Notes under the pieces: generated by a model
What the model was told of the DNA's origin: nothing
The model's input: the letters and a program-made list of their open reading frames with translations, nothing else
Database searches by the model: none
In this document: piece by piece, positions 51,466-59,354 of the stretch
Numbering within the stretch: position 1 is the stretch's first letter
Layout: each line of letters begins with the position of its first letter
NCBI GenBank assembly: GCA_046350455.1
Contig: JAXMAM010000003.1
Span: 1-64,000, forward strand
Source: CAZXGD01 sp046350455
GTDB lineage: Bacteria > Planctomycetota > Phycisphaerae > Phycisphaerales > SM1A02
Length of the DNA: 64,000 nt
Reading direction: 5' to 3'
Made by a program: the position numbers and the translations under genes

Positions 51466-52854
51466 ATGCAGCACTCCCCCACTACCGACGCTGGATTCAT
51501 GCGCGCTGTCGTTGCTGGAGAGGCGCGGCTGACTCCGCAGCAGGGCCTGGACATCCTGCTGCACATGCCGCTGCAGGATCTTGGCATGTGGGCGGATCTG
51601 CGCTGCCGTGCGGTGCATGGCGACCACATCCGCACCTACGTCATTGACCGCAACATCAACTACACCAACGTCTGCACCGCGCGGTGCACCTTCTGCGCCT
51701 TCCGCCGCGACGCCGAGGACCACGACGCCTACACGCTGGACTACGACACCCTGCTGCGCAAGGTGGAGGAGCTGGTGGGGATCGGCGGCACGCAGATCCT
51801 GATGCAGGGCGGCATGAACCCGCAGCTGCCGCTCAGCTGGTACCTGGACCTGCTGCGCCTGATCAAGCAGCGCTTTCCCAGCGTGCACGTGCATGCGTTC
51901 AGCCCGCCAGAGTTCGCAGAGTTCGTGCATTTCTTCAACCCGCCAGGCAGCACGTACCAGGAACAGGTGCGCGGCGTCATGGAGCAGCTGCGCCAGGCTG
52001 GGCTGGACAGCGTGCCAGGCGGCGGCGGCGAGATCTTTGCGCCTGCCGTGCGCCGGAAGATCGGCCTGGGCAAGTGCGACGCCGAGCAGTGGCTGAGCAC
52101 CATGTACGTGGCGCACGAGCTGGGCATGAACACCAGCGCCACCATGATGTTTGGGCACATCGAGGGCCGCGCTGACCGCATCCACCACATGGAGCTGGTG
52201 CGCCAGTGGCAGGACCGCGCCATCAAGGACTTTGGGAGCGGCGCTGGCGGACGGTACAAGGCCTTCATCAGCTGGCCTTTCCAGCGTGAAAACACCCCGC
52301 TTGGCCGCGCCAAGGAATGGGGCGACGGCGAAGGCGACGATCTGAACGCCCCCTTCCCCGGCGATGTGGTGGCCACGCTGGACGGCACAGGCAGCAAGGA
52401 CGCGCATCCGGAGTTCGGGCGCCGCGTGCGCATGGCCGGCGCCGTGGAGTACCTGCGCACGCAGGCAGTCAGCCGCCTGTACCTGGACAACATCCATTCC
52501 ATCGGCGCCAGCTGGGTGACCATGGGCCCGCACGTGGGCCAGGTGGGCCTGCGCTTTGGCGCCAACGACATGGGCAGCGTGATGATGGAGGAGAACGTAG
52601 TGAGCAGCGCTGGCACGGTGCACTGCCTGAACGAGCCCATGCTCTGCCGACTCATCCGCGACGCTGGCTTCCTGCCAGCCCAGCGCAACAACAGCTACGA
52701 CCTGTTGAAGGTGCACGATGGCCCAGACAGCCCGGACCTGCGCGTGACAGACTGGAGCACGCTGCGCGCCAAGCCGCTGCACCAGCAGGCCCCGCGCGAG
52801 CCAGCGCCCGCCAAGGTGCCGCTCACCGTGACGGCAGAGCCCACGCCGTCATAG
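51466..52854 (+). CDS. mqnC: Cyclic dehypoxanthinyl futalosine synthase
   Basis: A 462-residue radical-SAM enzyme of the futalosine menaquinone route. The cluster motif CTARCTFCAF follows INYTNVC, and the family blocks QILMQGGMNPQLPLSWYLDL and DSVPGGGGEIFAPAVR are present, along with TSATMMFGHIEG and DIYLDNIHSIGASW-like sequence near 340. It is somewhat longer than typical (about 370-400) because of a C-terminal tail. CofH/MqnE relatives are the alternatives, but the GGAEI-like GGGGEI and context with mqnD favour MqnC. The frame is open far upstream only as a shadow of the MATE gene. Confidence 0.86.
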   Translation: MQHSPTTDAGFMRAVVAGEARLTPQQGLDILLHMPLQDLGMWADLRCRAVHGDHIRTYVIDRNINYTNVCTARCTFCAFRRDAEDHDAYTLDYDTLLRKVEELVGIGGTQILMQGGMNPQLPLSWYLDLLRLIKQRFPSVHVHAFSPPEFAEFVHFFNPPGSTYQEQVRGVMEQLRQAGLDSVPGGGGEIFAPAVRRKIGLGKCDAEQWLSTMYVAHELGMNTSATMMFGHIEGRADRIHHMELVRQWQDRAIKDFGSGAGGRYKAFISWPFQRENTPLGRAKEWGDGEGDDLNAPFPGDVVATLDGTGSKDAHPEFGRRVRMAGAVEYLRTQAVSRLYLDNIHSIGASWVTMGPHVGQVGLRFGANDMGSVMMEENVVSSAGTVHCLNEPMLCRLIRDAGFLPAQRNNSYDLLKVHDGPDSPDLRVTDWSTLRAKPLHQQAPREPAPAKVPLTVTAEPTPS

Positions 52855-53944
52855 TCCACGGCGCCAGCGCATTGGAGCGCACCTGGCCCTCTGGCATGTC
52901 GGCGTCGGCGCCGTGTTCCATCTCGGCGTCGTCTGTCTCCGCGCCATCCGCGCCTTCGTCGCCACCATCGCCATCGGGGCTGGACGCTGGCGCACCAGAA
53001 CCACTCTGGACAGGCGGCGGCGGGAACCCACCAGGCGCTGCCATCACCACGGCATAGATGATGGCGGCGTAGCCCGTTCCACAGGTGAGGATGAGCGCCA
53101 GCGGCGGCACCACCACGCTGACCGCCACGCGCACGCCGGATGTTCGCGCCACCTGGGACAGCATGATTCCTGCCAGCGCGGGCACCCAGCCAAGCATCGC
53201 CGGGCCCAGGCAGTGCGTCCCCACGCATGGGATGGATACCAGCACCGTGGGTGTGGCGCCGTAGGCCCAGCACGCCAGCACCTTGGAGTACGTCAGGTTT
53301 GGATCCTTGAACTTCAGCACGAACCACGAGACGCCTGCTGCCATCGCCAGCAACAGCACGCCGAACAACGCCATGCCCACCGCAAAGCCCATCATGAAGA
53401 GCGCCGGACCAAGGTCACTCCAGCCAGGGCCCGCAGACCGGCCGCCCATGCGCACGGCCACAGCCAGCCCCAGCATGAGCAGGCCAAAGCTCACGCCCAT
53501 CAATGCCGCTGGAATCAGCAGCGAGGCGAACCAGCTGGTGGTGTCGGTGCGCGCTGAGTGGGAGATGGCCATGCCAACCTTGCTTGGCGATCCCATGCAC
53601 AGCTTGAAAGTCTGCCACCACGCGCGCCATCGGCCGAGAGATGCGCGCCGGCACCAAGGGATGTCGTCGGTGCTGACGTCCTGGCCTTCCAGCCCAGGCA
53701 GCGAGCGCAGCACCATGTTGGTGTCCATGGAACAGTGCGCGCCACAGCGCACGCACGTGAACTCTGGCGGGATCAGGTGCCCCGCGGTGCTGGTGCCGTA
53801 GTACTCCTGATCGCACCCGGGGCAGCAGTAGCGGACCTGGTTCGGCAGGAAGCTGAATGCAGAAGGCAGGAACGCTGTGCCGCACTCTGGGCAAGTGCGC
53901 CCCACCACGTTCCATAGCGAGTAGTCGCAGTTGCGGCAGCGCAC
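52823..53944 (-). CDS. Zinc-ribbon/Yip1-like membrane protein
   Basis: A 373-residue protein. The N-terminus has two zinc ribbons: CRNCDYSL...CPECG (about 3-23) and CCPGCD...CVRCG (about 40-70). From about 145 come five or six hydrophobic helices in the style of Yip1/DUF1282 proteins, followed by a very acidic tail (DGDGGDEGADGAETDDAE). Function unknown. It begins with a GTG two bases after the ilvE stop, so it is translated in that operon. Its end overlaps mqnC by 32 bp. Confidence 0.65.
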   Translation of the reverse strand: MRCRNCDYSLWNVVGRTCPECGTAFLPSAFSFLPNQVRYCCPGCDQEYYGTSTAGHLIPPEFTCVRCGAHCSMDTNMVLRSLPGLEGQDVSTDDIPWCRRASLGRWRAWWQTFKLCMGSPSKVGMAISHSARTDTTSWFASLLIPAALMGVSFGLLMLGLAVAVRMGGRSAGPGWSDLGPALFMMGFAVGMALFGVLLLAMAAGVSWFVLKFKDPNLTYSKVLACWAYGATPTVLVSIPCVGTHCLGPAMLGWVPALAGIMLSQVARTSGVRVAVSVVVPPLALILTCGTGYAAIIYAVVMAAPGGFPPPPVQSGSGAPASSPDGDGGDEGADGAETDDAEMEHGADADMPEGQVRSNALAPWTMTAWALPSR

Positions 53945-53946
53945 GC

Positions 53947-54834
53947 TTAGTCCTCTGGCGCCCCAGCAGCGATGCGGCGCCGGAACTCAGCCTCCAGCTT
54001 CTGCGTCACAGGACCCACAGCGCCAGACCCGATGCGCGTATCGCCAATCTGCGAGACGCCCACGATCTCGGCCGCGGTGCCGGTCAGGAAGACCTCGTTC
54101 GCGGACTCCAGGTCTGCAAGGCGCATCTGCGGCTGTCGCACCGTGTAGCCCAGCGCTGGCGCCAGCTCATCCACCACAAACTGCCGGGTGATGCCATGCA
54201 GGATTCCAGCCTCAGCAGGTGGGGTCAGGATCTCCTTGCCGCGCACCGCAAAGATATTGTCGCCGGTGCACTCGCTGACGTAGCCATCGGTGTTCAGCAT
54301 GATGGCTTCCAGCACGTCGGCATCAATGGCCTCGATCTTGGCCAGGATGTTGTTCAGGTAGTTCAGGCTCTTGATGGCCGGGTCCAGGCACTGGATGGGG
54401 ATGCGCGGCCGCCGGGCCACGATGACCTTCATGCCCTTCTGGTACAGCTCTGGCGGATAGAGCTGGATGGTGTCCACGATGATGATCACGCACGGCTTGG
54501 GGCAGCGGAACGGGTGCAGCCCCAGCGTGCCTGCGCCACGCGTGACCACCAGGCGGATGTAGCAGTCCTTCATGCCGCAGGCGGCCATGGTCTCCTTCAT
54601 GGCGCGGCCCAGCGTGGCGGCGTCGTAGGGAACCTGCAGGCGGATGCGTTCGGCGCTCTCCTCCAGGCGGCGCAGGTGCGACGCCATCTTGAAGATGCGC
54701 CCGCCGTAGCCGCGCAGCCCTTCGAACACGCCGTCGCCGTAGAGCAGGCCATGGTCGTACACCGGCACCCGCGCGTCAGCGGCGTTGACCAGCTCACCAT
54801 CCATCCAGATCTTGCGCGGGGCGGCGTGCGACAT
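53947..54834 (-). CDS. ilvE: Branched-chain amino acid aminotransferase
   Basis: A 295-residue fold-type IV PLP enzyme transferring the amino group of Val, Leu or Ile. It shows the start KIWMDGELVNAADARVPVYDHGLLYGDGVFEG, whose core DHGLLYGDGVFEG is diagnostic, the PLP lysine in IKSLNYLNNILAK, then ECTGDNIFAVRG, PPAEAGILHGITRQ and ANEVFLTGTAAEI. D-amino acid transaminase and ADC lyase share the fold, but this combination fits IlvE. The ATG at 54834 has TACACT eight bases upstream, giving a promoter separate from rpoN. Confidence 0.92.
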   Translation of the reverse strand: MSHAAPRKIWMDGELVNAADARVPVYDHGLLYGDGVFEGLRGYGGRIFKMASHLRRLEESAERIRLQVPYDAATLGRAMKETMAACGMKDCYIRLVVTRGAGTLGLHPFRCPKPCVIIIVDTIQLYPPELYQKGMKVIVARRPRIPIQCLDPAIKSLNYLNNILAKIEAIDADVLEAIMLNTDGYVSECTGDNIFAVRGKEILTPPAEAGILHGITRQFVVDELAPALGYTVRQPQMRLADLESANEVFLTGTAAEIVGVSQIGDTRIGSGAVGPVTQKLEAEFRRRIAAGAPED

Positions 54835-54842
54835 AGGCCGGA

Positions 54843-54848
54843 AGTGTA
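54843..54848 (-). promoter_or_regulatory. -10-like box of ilvE
   Basis: TACACT on the minus strand, eight bases before the ATG at 54834, within the 27-bp gap after rpoN. Confidence 0.5.
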
Positions 54849-54861
54849 GTGGCCCGGCGCG

Positions 54862-56361
54862 TCAGCCCGCGTGCACCTTGCGGTGCCGGGCCACTGGAAT
54901 TCCCAGCTGCTCGCGGTACTTCATCACCGTGCGCCGGGCGATCTGCACGCCCTTCTCCTTCAGCGCTGCGGCGATTGCCTCGTCGCTGAGCGGCTGGGTG
55001 CGGTCCTCTGCATCAATCACGTCCTTCACCATCTGGCGGATGGCGTTCCAGCTGGTGCTCTCGCCCTCGCTGGTCTCGGTGCCGCCGCTGAAGAAGCGCC
55101 GCAGCTCCACCATGCCGCGCGGAGTCTGCAGCCACTTGCCAGCCACCGCGCGGCTGATGGTGCCCACGTGCAGGCCCAGCTTGTCGGCCAGCTCTGTCAT
55201 CTCCAGCGGCTTCAGCGCCTCGGGGCCTTCGTCAAACCAGCCGCGCTGGCGGCGGATCACCTCGTCCACCACGCGCAGCAGCGTGGAGCGGCGCTGATGC
55301 AGCGCCTCGATGAGCCACTCGGCCGAGCGCACGCTGCGGCCCACGAACTCGCGCGTGGGTGCGTCCAGGCGGTCGTCCTGCGTCATGCGCCCGTAGGTGG
55401 GGCTGACCCGCAGCACGGGCAGCGCACCATCTGCCAGCGCCGCCACATACCGATCCTGGTCTGCGTCGTACTCCACCACCACGTCGGGCATGATGGGCGT
55501 CTCCGCAGACTCCACCACGTCGCGCCCCGGCGCCAGGCGCAGGCGTCGGAGCGCCTCGCGGGCGGCGTTCAGCCGCGCCATGGGAATGCCACTGCGGGCC
55601 TCGATGCGCGGCAGGCGGTTCTCCAGCAGGTCGTCCCACTGCCCCTCCACCATGGCGCGGGCATCCTGCCACACCTGGCGGTCCACGCCGCTGCCCCGGT
55701 CCGGATCGCGGCCATCCAGAATGGCGTCCAGCTGCAGCAGCAGGCTCTCGCGCACGTCGCGGGCGGCGATGCCCGGCGGCTCCAGGGTCTCCTGGATGCA
55801 CTTGAGCGCGCGCTCCATCAGCGCCTCGTCCCAGGGATGGCCGGCAGCAGCGGCCTGCTGGCAGATGGCATCCAAGGGCGCGTCCAGCAGACCGTCGTCG
55901 TTCAGGTACTCGATCAGAAAGCTGCCCGGCGCCTGCAGCTCTGCCGCCACGTCTGAAAGCCGCCATTCGTGCTGCAGGCGATCGGTCAGTGTCTCGGCGC
56001 GCGAGGGCGTGTTTGCCAGCGCCGCCATCTTGGGATCGCGCTCGCCATCGCTGCGGGCCACGCTGGGGCTCGCGCCATCGTCCATGAGATCGTCGTAGCT
56101 GCGCTCCAGCTCTCGCAGGCGCTCGAACCCCTCGGCGCTTCCATCGTCCGGGCCTGCAGGCCGCTCATGCTCGGGCGGCACCTGCTCCTGGTCCAGCCCC
56201 GGCTCCTGCGCCTCCAGCGCCACGTTGCTCTCCAGTTCCTGCAGGATGCGCTCCTCCAGGGCGGCAGCTGGCAGCGCCAGGATCTCCATGCTCTGGATGA
56301 GGCGCGGCGCCAGCTTCAGCTGCTGGCCCATCTTCAGGTGCTGGCCGGTCTCCATCCGCAC
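54862..56361 (-). CDS. rpoN: RNA polymerase sigma-54 factor
   Basis: A 499-residue sigma factor needing an AAA+ activator for open-complex formation. Region I is Gln/Leu-rich (GQQLKLAPRLIQSMEILALP), as in the family. An acidic region II (about 55-110) is followed by the core-binding domain and the C-terminal helix-turn-helix. The RpoN box is ARRTVMKYREQLGIP, against the usual ARRTVAKYRE. The start GTG at 56361 immediately follows the recR stop. Its activator partner in this window is the NtrC-type protein at 3889-5295; flagellar genes are frequent targets of such systems. Confidence 0.95.
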   Translation of the reverse strand: MRMETGQHLKMGQQLKLAPRLIQSMEILALPAAALEERILQELESNVALEAQEPGLDQEQVPPEHERPAGPDDGSAEGFERLRELERSYDDLMDDGASPSVARSDGERDPKMAALANTPSRAETLTDRLQHEWRLSDVAAELQAPGSFLIEYLNDDGLLDAPLDAICQQAAAAGHPWDEALMERALKCIQETLEPPGIAARDVRESLLLQLDAILDGRDPDRGSGVDRQVWQDARAMVEGQWDDLLENRLPRIEARSGIPMARLNAAREALRRLRLAPGRDVVESAETPIMPDVVVEYDADQDRYVAALADGALPVLRVSPTYGRMTQDDRLDAPTREFVGRSVRSAEWLIEALHQRRSTLLRVVDEVIRRQRGWFDEGPEALKPLEMTELADKLGLHVGTISRAVAGKWLQTPRGMVELRRFFSGGTETSEGESTSWNAIRQMVKDVIDAEDRTQPLSDEAIAAALKEKGVQIARRTVMKYREQLGIPVARHRKVHAG

Positions 56362-57000
56362 CTAGAGCTCCTGCCTGCACGCAATGGCGTCGGCCAGCAC
56401 AGCCTTGCTGGCGAATTCAATCTGCCCACCCGCTGGCAGGCCGCGCGCCAGGCGCGTCACCTTCACGCCGCTGCGCTGCACGGCGCTGGCCACCTGCAGG
56501 CCAGTAGTGTCGCCTTCCATGTCCGGGTTCATGCCCAGGATCACCTCGCGCACCGGCACGCCGCGGCTGTTGGATGCCGGATGCTCGATGCGCTTCAGCA
56601 GGTCCGGCAGCGTGAGCGAATCTGCGTCCACGCCGTCCAGCGGGTCCACCCGGCCCATCAGCACGTGGTACACGCCCTTGTACATGCCAGCCTGCTCCAG
56701 GCTGATGAGGTCCTTGGGCTGCTCCACCACCAGCACCACGCCTGCGTCGCGCGCAGGATTGCTGCACACCACGCACGGGTCGGCATCAGTCAGGTTCCAG
56801 CACACGCTGCAGTGGCGGATGGTGCGCTTCACATCTCGGATGGCGTTGGCCAGCTTCATGGCTTCCGGCTCCGGGCTCTTCAGCACGTGGAACGCCAGGC
56901 GCTCGGCGCTGCGCCGGCCGATGCCCGGCAGCTGCGCGAACTCCTGGATGAGCCGCACCACACACTCCGGGTACCCAGCGTTGGATCGCTCTGTGGCCAC
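56362..57000 (-). CDS. recR: Recombination mediator RecR
   Basis: A 212-residue protein loading RecA at gaps together with RecF/RecO. It has the N-terminal helix-hairpin-helix LPGIGRRSAERLAFHVL, a C4 zinc finger CSVCWNLTDADPCVVC, and the Toprim domain with VLVVEQPKDLISLEQ and LGMNPDMEGDTT. Length is typical (about 200). Two GTGs lie six bases apart; the one at 57000 is preferred because TACACT sits exactly six bases upstream of it. It belongs to the dnaX-ybaB-recR cluster that is conserved in many bacteria. Confidence 0.94.
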   Translation of the reverse strand: MATERSNAGYPECVVRLIQEFAQLPGIGRRSAERLAFHVLKSPEPEAMKLANAIRDVKRTIRHCSVCWNLTDADPCVVCSNPARDAGVVLVVEQPKDLISLEQAGMYKGVYHVLMGRVDPLDGVDADSLTLPDLLKRIEHPASNSRGVPVREVILGMNPDMEGDTTGLQVASAVQRSGVKVTRLARGLPAGGQIEFASKAVLADAIACRQEL

Positions 57001-57006
57001 GCGCAC

Positions 57007-57012
57007 AGTGTA
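57007..57012 (-). promoter_or_regulatory. -10-like box of recR
   Basis: TACACT on the minus strand, followed by six bases and the GTG at 57000, suggesting an internal leaderless transcript for recR-rpoN. Confidence 0.5.
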
Positions 57013-57035
57013 GGTGCGCGGGCCCTGCCAACTTG

Positions 57036-57398
57036 CTACAGATGCGAGAGCAGGCTGCGCGGAACTGGCAGCCCCATCTCCTCGGCCACATCGGCCACGC
57101 GGGTGGCCGCCTCCTTGCGGGCGTGGGCGCTAGCGTCGTTGCAGGCCTGCGCGATGGCGCTCTGCAGGCGGCCGCGGCCTTCGGGTGTCGCTGCCATTTC
57201 GACAGCCGCAGGATCAATGTCCACCGACAGCGTCTCCATGCGCCCGTTCATCACCACGCGCACATGGCGGCAGGCGCTGTGGCCTGTGCACTGCAGGCGA
57301 CCCAGCTCCTCCTTGGTCTCCTCGAACTTGGCCTTGATCTTGGGCAGGTCCTTCAGGAGTCCAGCGACACCTGCGGCTGCCTTCAGCTTGTCAAACAT
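57036..57398 (-). CDS. YbaB/EbfC-family nucleoid-associated protein
   Basis: A 120-residue DNA-binding protein. The start MFDKLKAAAGVAGLLKDLPKIKAKFEE (first helix; core KAAAGVAGLLKDLPKIKAKF) and the following RVVMNGRMETLSVDIDP match the family pattern, with a final long helix. YbaB dimers bind DNA with little specificity and are nearly always encoded between dnaX and recR, as here. The ATG at 57398 overlaps the last codons of the long dnaX frame (stop at 57391), which supports the long frame being translated. Confidence 0.88.
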   Translation of the reverse strand: MFDKLKAAAGVAGLLKDLPKIKAKFEETKEELGRLQCTGHSACRHVRVVMNGRMETLSVDIDPAAVEMAATPEGRGRLQSAIAQACNDASAHARKEAATRVADVAEEMGLPVPRSLLSHL

Positions 57399-59144
57399 GC
57401 ACGTCTCCAGCGGGCGGTTCGTCCGGCTCCTCGGGAGCCACTTCGGCTGGGGGCAGCGTACCCGCTGCCTCCACCCTGCCAATGCTGGCATCAAACAGGT
57501 CCGCGATCTGACGCACCAGCGGATGGTGGCGCGCTGCGTCGTCCCCCGCGCCGCTGGCTGCTGGCGCTGGCGCGGGCCGGCGCGCGGCTGGCTCGGCTGC
57601 ATCCACCATCACGCGGATGCGCTGGCCGCTGGCCGCTTGCGCAAGGGCGGCCACCTGCTCGCTGCGCGCGGCGGCAAAGGTGGCGCCGCGCTCGGCGCGC
57701 CGCACGCGCAGACGCAGCACGCCTTCCGTGAGCGAGAGCGGCTCAAAGCTCTCCAGCAATGCCATCTCGCGCGGCACCTCTGCGCTCCGCGTCAGCATCT
57801 GTTCCCACAGCGCCCCAACAGTGGCAGGCGGCTCCGCAGGCTCCGGGACAGGCGCGCGCGGCGCTGGCGCCCGGGCAGGCGCAGCCGGCGCCGCTAGGGG
57901 CGCTGCGGTTTTTTTGGCGGGCTCTCCGGCGGCAGCACGCTGGCTTCGGTGGGCGCAAACCGCTGCGCCAGCGCCAGGCGCACCAGCGCTGCGTCATACA
58001 GCGTGCGCGGCGCCCCGCTCTGCTTGGCGCTGCGCAGCACAGCGTCGCACACAGCGATCATGTGCGCCAGGGTGGCGGCGTCGAACGCCGCAGCGTCTCG
58101 CCCAGCCTCTGCGCGGGCCTCGTCCGCAAGCTCCACCAGCGGGCTGTCTGCGCCACAGGCGCTGGCCAGCATGAGCGTGCGGAAGCGGTCTGCAAGGAGC
58201 TCAAGCGCCTGCTCCACGCTGGAGCCGCTCTCCAGCAGCTGGGCGCCAGCGCGCAGCGCGTCAGGAGCGCTGCCGCGGCCGATGGCCTGCGCCACGGCCG
58301 CCACCAGCGCAGCATCTGGCAGGCCCAGCACCTCGGACAGCAGCTGCGCGGTCAGCGCACCACTGGCGCTGGCCGCCACCAGGCGGTCCAGCAGGCTCAG
58401 GCCGTCGCGCATGCTGCCGTTGGCCAGGCGCGCCACCTGCATCACCGCAGACTCCTCCGCGGAGATGCCCTCCGCCTTGAGCACGTGCCGGAGGTGCTCT
58501 GCGATCTGCGAGGTGGGGATGTTGCGGAAGTCGAAGCGCTGGCAGCGGCTCTGGATGGTGGCAGGAACCTTGTGCGCTTCCGTGGTGCACAGGATGAACT
58601 TGACGTGCGCAGGCGGCTCCTCCATGGTCTTCAGGAGCGCATTGAACGCCTGCGTGGTCAGCATGTGCACTTCGTCAATGATGTAGATCTTGTAGCGGCT
58701 GCGTGCTGGGGCGATCCCCGCTCCAGCGATCAGCTCGCGCGCGTCGTCAATGCCGCGGTTGGACGCGCCGTCAATCTCGATGACGTCCATGTCCTCGCCG
58801 CGCAGGATGGCGTCGCCGATCTCCGCTGCCTGGACCAGCAGTCCGCCCTCTGCGCCCTGTGAATTCAGCGCACGCGCAAAGATGCGCGCCATGCTGGTCT
58901 TGCCCACGCCGCGCGTGCCGCAGAACAGGTAGGCGTGCGCGGTGCGCCCTGTGGCGATGGCGTTCTGCAGGGTGCGCGCGATGGCCTCCTGCCCCACCAG
59001 CTCATCGAACGACCGCGACCGGTACCGGCGGGCCAGCACGGTGTAGCCGTGCGAGCCGCCGCCTCCCCCTTCTTGCCCCTTGCTGGCTGCGGCACTGCTG
59101 CCTGCTGCGGGTGCGTCCTTGGATTTCCGGGTGGTCGTGGCCAC
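57391..59144 (-). CDS. dnaX: DNA polymerase III tau/gamma subunit, long form by -1 frameshift
   Basis: Clamp-loader ATPase. From the GTG at 59144 the AAA+ part includes YTVLARRYRSRSFDELVGQE, Walker A GTRGVGKTSMA, Walker B IIDEVHML, IDGASNRGIDDAREL and a sensor ANGSMRDGLSLLD. The zinc module normally found after ALN (four Cys) is absent. In frame, translation stops at 57894, giving a gamma-like 416-residue product. An A7 heptamer (57909-57915) just before the stop lets a -1 shift enter a second frame running to 57391 (VGALWEQMLTRSAEVPREMA and on), making a 584-residue tau-like form. A missing A in the assembly would also explain this. Confidence 0.85.
57909..57915 (-). promoter_or_regulatory. 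A7 slippery heptamer in dnaX
   Basis: Seven A residues are read in phase as CCA AAA AAA, i.e. the canonical X-XXY-YYZ slippery site. The in-frame stop follows five codons later. GC-rich sequence downstream can fold: GCAGC pairs with GCTGC, and GGCGCC with GGCGCC. Confidence 0.6.
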
Positions 59145-59179
59145 GTGCACCGTCCGTCCTGGGCAGGCGCCCAACAAAG

Positions 59180-59313
59180 TTCGCAGCGGCTGGGAGGACG
59201 GCCAGGCTTGCCGGCGCTTGGCCGACGCCACTTATGGCTGCTGCGGTCAAGCCCTGACCAGGTTCATGGGCCAACCAACGACGGGGCCCGGCCGCCCTCC
59301 TCGCCGCCGCGAA
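59180..59313 (-). ncRNA. ffs: Signal recognition particle RNA (4.5S-type)
   Basis: About 134 nt folding into one long rod. The ends UUCGC and GCGAA pair, followed inwards by GCGGC/GCCGC, GGAGG/CCUCC and GGCC/GGCC. The tip carries the domain-IV signature ACCUGGUCAGGGCUUGACC, then GCAGCAGCC, where UCAGG and AGCAG form the symmetric internal loop that binds Ffh. The apical loop is UUGACC closed by two G-C pairs, rather than the common GGAA tetraloop. There is no Alu domain. A TACCAT box ends exactly six bases before the 5-prime end. Location directly upstream of dnaX-ybaB-recR is the usual one in many bacteria. It also overlaps any longer dnaX start, favouring 59144. Confidence 0.87.
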
Positions 59314-59319
59314 CAGACG

Positions 59320-59325
59320 ATGGTA
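59320..59325 (-). promoter_or_regulatory. -10-like box of the SRP RNA gene
   Basis: TACCAT on the minus strand; six bases later comes the first base of the paired UUCGC end of the RNA, so the box and the folded end agree independently. Confidence 0.55.
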
Positions 59326-59342
59326 TCCGATCGCCGCACCGC

Positions 59343-59348
59343 TAGAAT
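59343..59348 (+). promoter_or_regulatory. -10-like box of the PIN/TRAM gene
   Basis: TAGAAT followed by exactly six bases and the ATG at 59355. Divergent from the SRP RNA promoter about 18 bp away. Confidence 0.55.
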
Positions 59349-59354
59349 CACAGC

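Noticed and set aside
59145..59231. Longer N-terminus for DnaX beginning at 59231
   Set aside because: It would lie inside the folded SRP RNA and reads as Arg/Pro-rich sequence unlike DnaX; the GTG at 59144 is preferred.
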